In this document: piece after piece, positions 60,527 through 64,000 of the stretch | Numbering within the stretch: the stretch's first letter is position 1 | Layout of the letters: each line of letters begins with the position of its first letter | Assembly (NCBI RefSeq): GCF_038595005.1 | Contig: NZ_CP151997.1 | Coordinates: forward strand, 1,984,001-2,048,000 | Direction: 5' to 3' | From: Chryseomicrobium sp. FSL W7-1435 | Lineage (GTDB): Bacteria; Bacillota; Bacilli; Bacillales_A; Planococcaceae | DNA: 64,000 nt | The notes under the pieces: generated by a model | Database searches by the model: none | Told to the model about the DNA's origin: nothing | The model's input: only the letters and a program-made list of their open reading frames with translations | Program-made: the position numbers and the translations under genes

Positions 60527-60793
60527 GCCGATTTTGTAATCGTATTCTTTTGCTTTATCAGGCTTTGAGTTCTCGTACTCAGTTTTAATAGAAGGACGTT
60601 CTGAAGGCATTAATTTTTTAACAAACGGTAATTTTAAAAGTTTAGTAGTGACAGTATCTATGTCTTCTTGATTAGTGTAAAGAACCACATATTTTAATTT
60701 ACGAGAAATGTAGTAAACATGGCCATATTTCCGTAAGGTTTTCGCATGTTTTAAATGGTTGACATAAACAATCAGACCTTGTCTTTGAATCAT
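60521..60793 (-). CDS. ylbG: DUF2129 protein YlbG
   Basis: Small cytosolic protein of unknown function. [20 protein letters not shown] and [20 protein letters not shown] are the family core, ending [18 protein letters not shown] at 60793 is 7 bases after GAGG (90 residues); the ATG at 60799 is too close. In Bacillus it is adjacent to ylbF; here a GDPD gene separates them. Confidence 0.88.
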   Translation of the reverse strand: MIQRQGLIVYVNHLKHAKTLRKYGHVYYISRKLKYVVLYTNQEDIDTVTTKLLKLPFVKKLMPSERPSIKTEYENSKPDKAKEYDYKIGL

Positions 60794-60899
60794 TCCCATT
60801 CCTCGCTTTCGGTAGTTGCAGATTTGGTGTATTCATAGTAAGTTAAGTCTACCACAGCAGGGAAAATCTGAAAACTGAATCTAATTGGAGGCTACCCGC

Positions 60900-61808
60900 A
60901 TGACACGTAAACGAACGATTGCTTTATTTGTCGCAGCCGCAGCAGGGACTGCTTGGGCTGGATCTAAAGCACTTTCAAATCCCCAGCCACGTGCAATAAA
61001 GAAAGTTCTATCAACTGAAGCAACCTGCATACTCGCTCATCGCGGAGGATCCAATCTGGCTCCTGAATCCACACTCTTGGCTTTTGAAAAAGCGGCTGAA
61101 TTAGGAGTCCACGGGTTTGAGATTGATTTGCGTATGACGAAGGACGAACACATCATTGTATTTCACGATGATACAGTTGACCGCACTAGTGGACAAACCG
61201 GCAGCATAAGCCAAATGTCTCTTCAAGAAGTGCAAGCAATTGACTTTAGTGAACGCTTTGAAAAACGTGACCTCTTAACTGATGAGGAATTGAAAAAAGC
61301 TAAAATTATTACATTACAAGAATTATTAGAACGTTATCCGTTTCTCTATATCAATATGGACATGAAGGATTCACCCTCCTCTTATGAAGGATCGTTAATG
61401 CCTTCTAGACTTTGGAGGATTTTAGATGAAGCAAATGCTTTAGACCGTGTGGTCGTTACTAGCTTTTATGATGAGCAAATCGATCGCTTCAACTTGTATG
61501 CACAGAACAGAGTTGCCTTAGGGGCTGGAGAAAAAGAAGTTCGAAAAGCTTATGCCGCTTATACTAGTCAGTTTAAACATCTCTATCATCCAAAAGCTGA
61601 CGTCTTTCAACTCCCTGTAAATCATAAATCGATTCGTCTAGATACTCGTGGTTTCATACAATTTCTACATTCACTCAATATCAAAGTACATTATTGGACG
61701 ATTGATGACCCACAACAAATGATACAACTGATTGCTAAAGGGGCAGATGGAATTGTCACAGATAGCCCCGATCTAGCCGTTGAACTCACAGAATTTGGCA
61801 CAAAATAA
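60900..61808 (+). CDS. Glycerophosphodiester phosphodiesterase (GDPD family)
   Basis: Hydrolyses glycerophosphodiesters to glycerol-3-phosphate and alcohol. The N-terminal hydrophobic segment (about 5-26) looks like a signal anchor or uncleaved signal peptide, so it probably acts outside the membrane. Catalytic motifs: LAHRGGSNLAPESTLLAF, HGFEIDLRMTKD (metal Glu/Asp) and VFHDDTVDRTSG. The C-terminal HYWTIDDPQQM and GADGIVTDSPD are typical. ATG at 60900 follows GGAGG by 8 bases. 302 residues. Not at this place in B. subtilis. Confidence 0.9.
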   Translation: MTRKRTIALFVAAAAGTAWAGSKALSNPQPRAIKKVLSTEATCILAHRGGSNLAPESTLLAFEKAAELGVHGFEIDLRMTKDEHIIVFHDDTVDRTSGQTGSISQMSLQEVQAIDFSERFEKRDLLTDEELKKAKIITLQELLERYPFLYINMDMKDSPSSYEGSLMPSRLWRILDEANALDRVVVTSFYDEQIDRFNLYAQNRVALGAGEKEVRKAYAAYTSQFKHLYHPKADVFQLPVNHKSIRLDTRGFIQFLHSLNIKVHYWTIDDPQQMIQLIAKGADGIVTDSPDLAVELTEFGTK

Positions 61809-61829
61809 AAAGCCCCCGAAGGAGCTTTT
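61808..61829. terminator. Bidirectional terminator with UUCG-type loop between GDPD gene and ylbF
   Basis: Arms aaaagcccc (61808-61816) and ggagctttt (61821-61829), one G-U pair when read from either strand. The minus strand has the stable C(UUCG)G loop. Both stop codons overlap its ends. Confidence 0.85.
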
Positions 61830-62277
61830 AAGCAGAACACGCACAGCCAGAGCCAGTGCCGCATCCTGTACTACAAGAACCTGTCGCACTCTGGAAAAAG
61901 GGATTGCTGACAGGTACTTTTATATCATGAGATACAGCGTGCGCAAGTAATAAGCTAAGTTCATCTAATAAATCTTGCACATCATTTTCAGCTGCCTTTA
62001 ACTCCGTCACTTGCGGAATCAGGTCCATCTCACGCTTTTTGACGCGAATCTTAGTATTAATCGATTTATAGTCCGGATGGTACTTCCCGAATCGCTGGAC
62101 TTCTTCATACGTCTCTTTCAGACGTGAAAATTCATGGACTACTCTTGCTACTTCAGGTGTCGAGTAGACATCCTGGTAGGCTTTATGATAGGCTGCAACG
62201 ATTTCAGAAGTCATGATGAACTCATTCAGTTCATCGACATGATCTAAGATGTCGCTCCAGTCAGATGTCATCTGCAT
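61828..62277 (-). CDS. ylbF: YlbF, Y-complex (RNA maturation / Spo0A regulation) subunit
   Basis: Part of the YlbF-YmcA-YaaT complex that guides RNase Y mRNA maturation and supports sporulation, competence and biofilm. Helical core with EVQRFGKYHPDYKSINTKI and the C-terminal cysteine cluster SCSTGCGTGSGCACSA (four Cys, matching the Fe-S ligands of B. subtilis YlbF). Open frame extends upstream, but ATG at 62277 follows GGGAGGGATCATC. 149 residues. Confidence 0.92.
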   Translation of the reverse strand: MQMTSDWSDILDHVDELNEFIMTSEIVAAYHKAYQDVYSTPEVARVVHEFSRLKETYEEVQRFGKYHPDYKSINTKIRVKKREMDLIPQVTELKAAENDVQDLLDELSLLLAHAVSHDIKVPVSNPFFQSATGSCSTGCGTGSGCACSA

Positions 62278-62329
62278 GATGATCCCTCCCATTTCATCAT
62301 ACCAAACTTTAGTAAAGGGGCAAACTATC

Positions 62330-62821
62330 TTGCAATCCACTGAAACCATTCAAAGCTTTTACGAACAAGCTTCAGAAACTGAACAACACCTATTAACCTC
62401 GTTCGTCCAAGGTCTTAAGGATAAACGACAAGGACTTTACACAACTTACATAAATGCAGCCTTTCAGTTTGATATCTCATTCCCTGAAGATACGTGTCGT
62501 GTCGAAATGCCCGTTACCCCTTTGACCGTCAACTCATTTGGCATGCCACATGGCGGTATACTAGCAACTCTGATTGACAACGCGATGGGCTTCCTTGTCA
62601 ATAAAGAGCTACGTCCCGTTGGTAAAGGTGCCGTTACTACAAATTTAACGATTCATTACACGAAGGCAACAACTGATGCTCATGTTTACAGTATTGCTTC
62701 CTACTTGCACAAAGGCCGTCAAACGCTTGTGCTTGAAGGATCGGTTTATGATACACAAGGCACGCGAATAGCTTATGCAACAGGCTCTTTCTTTGTTATT
62801 GATTTACCCACTCCTCAATAA
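62330..62821 (+). CDS. PaaI/YuxO-type hotdog thioesterase
   Basis: Acyl-CoA thioesterase of the hotdog fold. Central helix motif NSFGMPHGGILATLIDNAMG with the HGG box; VTTNLTIHYTKATTD is the following strand pair. The N-terminal about 45 residues are helical. TTG start at 62330-62332 lies 9 bases after AAAGGGG; an ATG far upstream lies inside divergent ylbF. 163 residues. Physiological acyl substrate unknown. Converges with and overlaps the MurE-like gene by 26 bases. Confidence 0.8.
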   Translation: MQSTETIQSFYEQASETEQHLLTSFVQGLKDKRQGLYTTYINAAFQFDISFPEDTCRVEMPVTPLTVNSFGMPHGGILATLIDNAMGFLVNKELRPVGKGAVTTNLTIHYTKATTDAHVYSIASYLHKGRQTLVLEGSVYDTQGTRIAYATGSFFVIDLPTPQ

Positions 62822-64000
62822 CAGAGCGATCAGTGTAAGGAATCTTAACTTCTCTATACTCAATGAAGGGTTCATTGCCTTTACCAGCAATGATAACGAT
62901 ATCTCCTTGTTTACTAGTAGTAAGTGCGTACCAAATTGCGGCTCGTCTGTCTGCCAGGATGAGCGCGCTTGGTGCGCCTTTTTTAATGTCCAACAGTGGC
63001 TGTAAACTGTCTTCAAATCGTGGATTGTCCATTGTGATGATAACCCGGTTGCACTGGATTTCTGCTATTTGCCCTATTACTTCCCTTTTCGCGCGATCTC
63101 TATCTCCCCCACAGCCAATAATTAAAGTTTTACTCCCTTGGAATGAATCCACTAATTTTTGTAAAGCATCAGGCGTGTGAGCAAAATCAATCACTACCCT
63201 TACGTCTCCTATAGTAATTACTTCATAGCGACCTGGCGGAGAGGTTAGCTTTTTTTTCGTGTAGCTGAGTCGCAAAAATTCACAACAACTGACAGCTGTT
63301 GCTTCGTTTAATTTGTGCAAATCTGAAGTTGGTAATACAACAAGAGAATTTTTAGATTTTAGGCCCTGTAAATAAGCAGGTTTTGTGACCACGCAGCAGC
63401 TAGCCAATTGGACAATTTGTTGCTTCACGTCTAAGTAATGGTTGAATGAACCATGGTAGTCCAGGTGATCATGTGACACTTCATGGGCAACTATACAACT
63501 AAACGGAATATTGTTTAGCCGCCCCTCAACAAACCCAATCGAGGAAGCCTCTAACAAAATAATTTCACATCCTGATGCAACAGCTAATTTTGCAGCTTTT
63601 ATTAATTCTAGTAGTGGCAATGTTGTATTTGAGCTAAAGGCCTCTTTAACTTTTTCGCCTTTAATGCGAACTCCTAACGTCCCAATTGTAGCTACAGCAT
63701 AATGATCGGAAAGAAGTTGCTCTAAGTAATAGACAGTAGTTGTTTTGCCGTTAGTTCCCGTTACCCCTACCCAGTGATTAATCGAACGGCAACTAGAGAA
63801 GAAGTAACGTGTGTAATTTTCAATAACTAGTTGGGCATCAGTCACTTGTAACAAGAAGAGCGAAGAATTTTGAAAAGCTAGTTGAACTCCACAACTGGGT
63901 TTCGAGGAAAAATAGTGGGCATTTCTTTCATTAATTAAGATGGCATCTGCTTGATGTTTGGAGTGATCCGACAACGTTTCTAGACTATATGGGATTTCCG
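62796..64000 (-). CDS. Divergent MurE-family ligase (5' end beyond window)
   Basis: Mur ligase related to UDP-MurNAc-tripeptide synthetase. The frame stays open to the right edge (EIPYSLETLSDHSKHQADA), so the N-terminus is missing. P-loop WVGVTGTNGKTTTVYYLEQL, ATIGTLGV, SHDHLDYHGSFNHYLDVKQQ (carbamylated-Lys position kept), FAHTPDALQKLVDSF and DNPRFEDSL (DNPR, meso-diaminopimelate type). Oddities: EASSIGF where MurE has SSH, and GKGNE in place of GKGHE. It is outside the division cluster, which lacks murE. It may be the cell's only MurE or a paralogue. Confidence 0.75.
   Translation of the reverse strand, partial: EIPYSLETLSDHSKHQADAILINERNAHYFSSKPSCGVQLAFQNSSLFLLQVTDAQLVIENYTRYFFSSCRSINHWVGVTGTNGKTTTVYYLEQLLSDHYAVATIGTLGVRIKGEKVKEAFSSNTTLPLLELIKAAKLAVASGCEIILLEASSIGFVEGRLNNIPFSCIVAHEVSHDHLDYHGSFNHYLDVKQQIVQLASCCVVTKPAYLQGLKSKNSLVVLPTSDLHKLNEATAVSCCEFLRLSYTKKKLTSPPGRYEVITIGDVRVVIDFAHTPDALQKLVDSFQGSKTLIIGCGGDRDRAKREVIGQIAEIQCNRVIITMDNPRFEDSLQPLLDIKKGAPSALILADRRAAIWYALTTSKQGDIVIIAGKGNEPFIEYREVKIPYTDRSVIEEWVNQ

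Noticed and set aside
62796-64000. MurE-like gene as a pseudogene
   Set aside because: The frame is open to the window edge and the P-loop, HLDYH, carbamyl-Lys and DNPR regions are intact; divergence alone does not show decay.

Overview
The window is a stretch of conserved core chromosome from a low-GC, endospore-forming member of the Bacillales (Firmicutes). Gene order follows the Bacillus subtilis ylb - dcw - spoIIG - ylm - ileS - pyr - gmk - priA - prkC segment, almost all on the minus strand. Several features point away from Bacillus proper and towards the Planococcaceae/Caryophanaceae side; this placement is inference. They are the absence of murE, murG and murB from the division cluster, very compact SpoIIGA and YlbJ, a divergent sigma-G, and several local gene losses. 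I found no rRNA, tRNA, CRISPR array, prophage or insertion sequence. No stretch longer than 300 bases lacks a gene. The longest intergenic spans (about 190-300 bases) hold a T-box leader, a PyrR attenuator, a degenerate tandem repeat and the mraZ control region.

Layout, read in the transcribed (right-to-left) direction. 64000-55000: a partial, divergent MurE-family ligase; a hotdog thioesterase; ylbF; a GDPD phosphodiesterase; ylbG; a DUF7147 gene; rsmD-coaD; ylbJ; ylbL; tmcAL (ylbM); then ylbN-rpmF from a near-perfect sigma-A promoter. 55000-50900: an acyl-CoA carboxylase module (enoyl-CoA hydratase, biotin carboxylase, short biotin carrier, carboxyltransferase) resembling yngF/yngH/yngHB/yngE. 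50900-33200: panE, a DUF3397 gene and bshC (bacillithiol), then the division and wall cluster mraZ-rsmH-ftsL-pbpB-spoVD-mraY-murD-spoVE-divIB-ylxW-ylxX-sbp-ftsA-ftsZ. 33200-27600: spoIIGA-sigE-sigG (early sporulation sigma cascade), ylmC-ylmE-sepF-yggT-ylmH-divIVA (division accessory genes). 27600-23100: a T-box-controlled ileS, lspA, rluD. 23100-11500: the ten-gene pyr operon with two PyrR attenuators. 11340-9684: rqcH on the plus strand. 9600-1: gmk-rpoZ-coaBC-priA-def-fmt-rsmB-stp-prkC, the last running off the left edge.

The genes cover linked tasks: peptidoglycan precursor synthesis and septal assembly, the first forespore and mother-cell sigma factors, de novo UMP synthesis under PyrR control, isoleucyl-tRNA supply under tRNA sensing, and a PASTA kinase/phosphatase pair that monitors the wall. 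Many annotated starts were moved to codons that sit 5-10 bases after a clear Shine-Dalgarno (SD) sequence. This gives a run of 4-base overlaps through the pyr operon.

No wholly new multi-gene system was seen. The most interesting signals are: (i) spoVD has no usable ATG/GTG/TTG and appears to start at AUA, with a second possible AUA start in the DUF3397 gene; (ii) a six-unit degenerate 19-21-bp tandem repeat between rqcH and pyrE; (iii) a shrunken SpoIIGA paired with a shortened, charge-altered pro-sigma-E leader; (iv) a divergent MurE-like ligase outside the division cluster.
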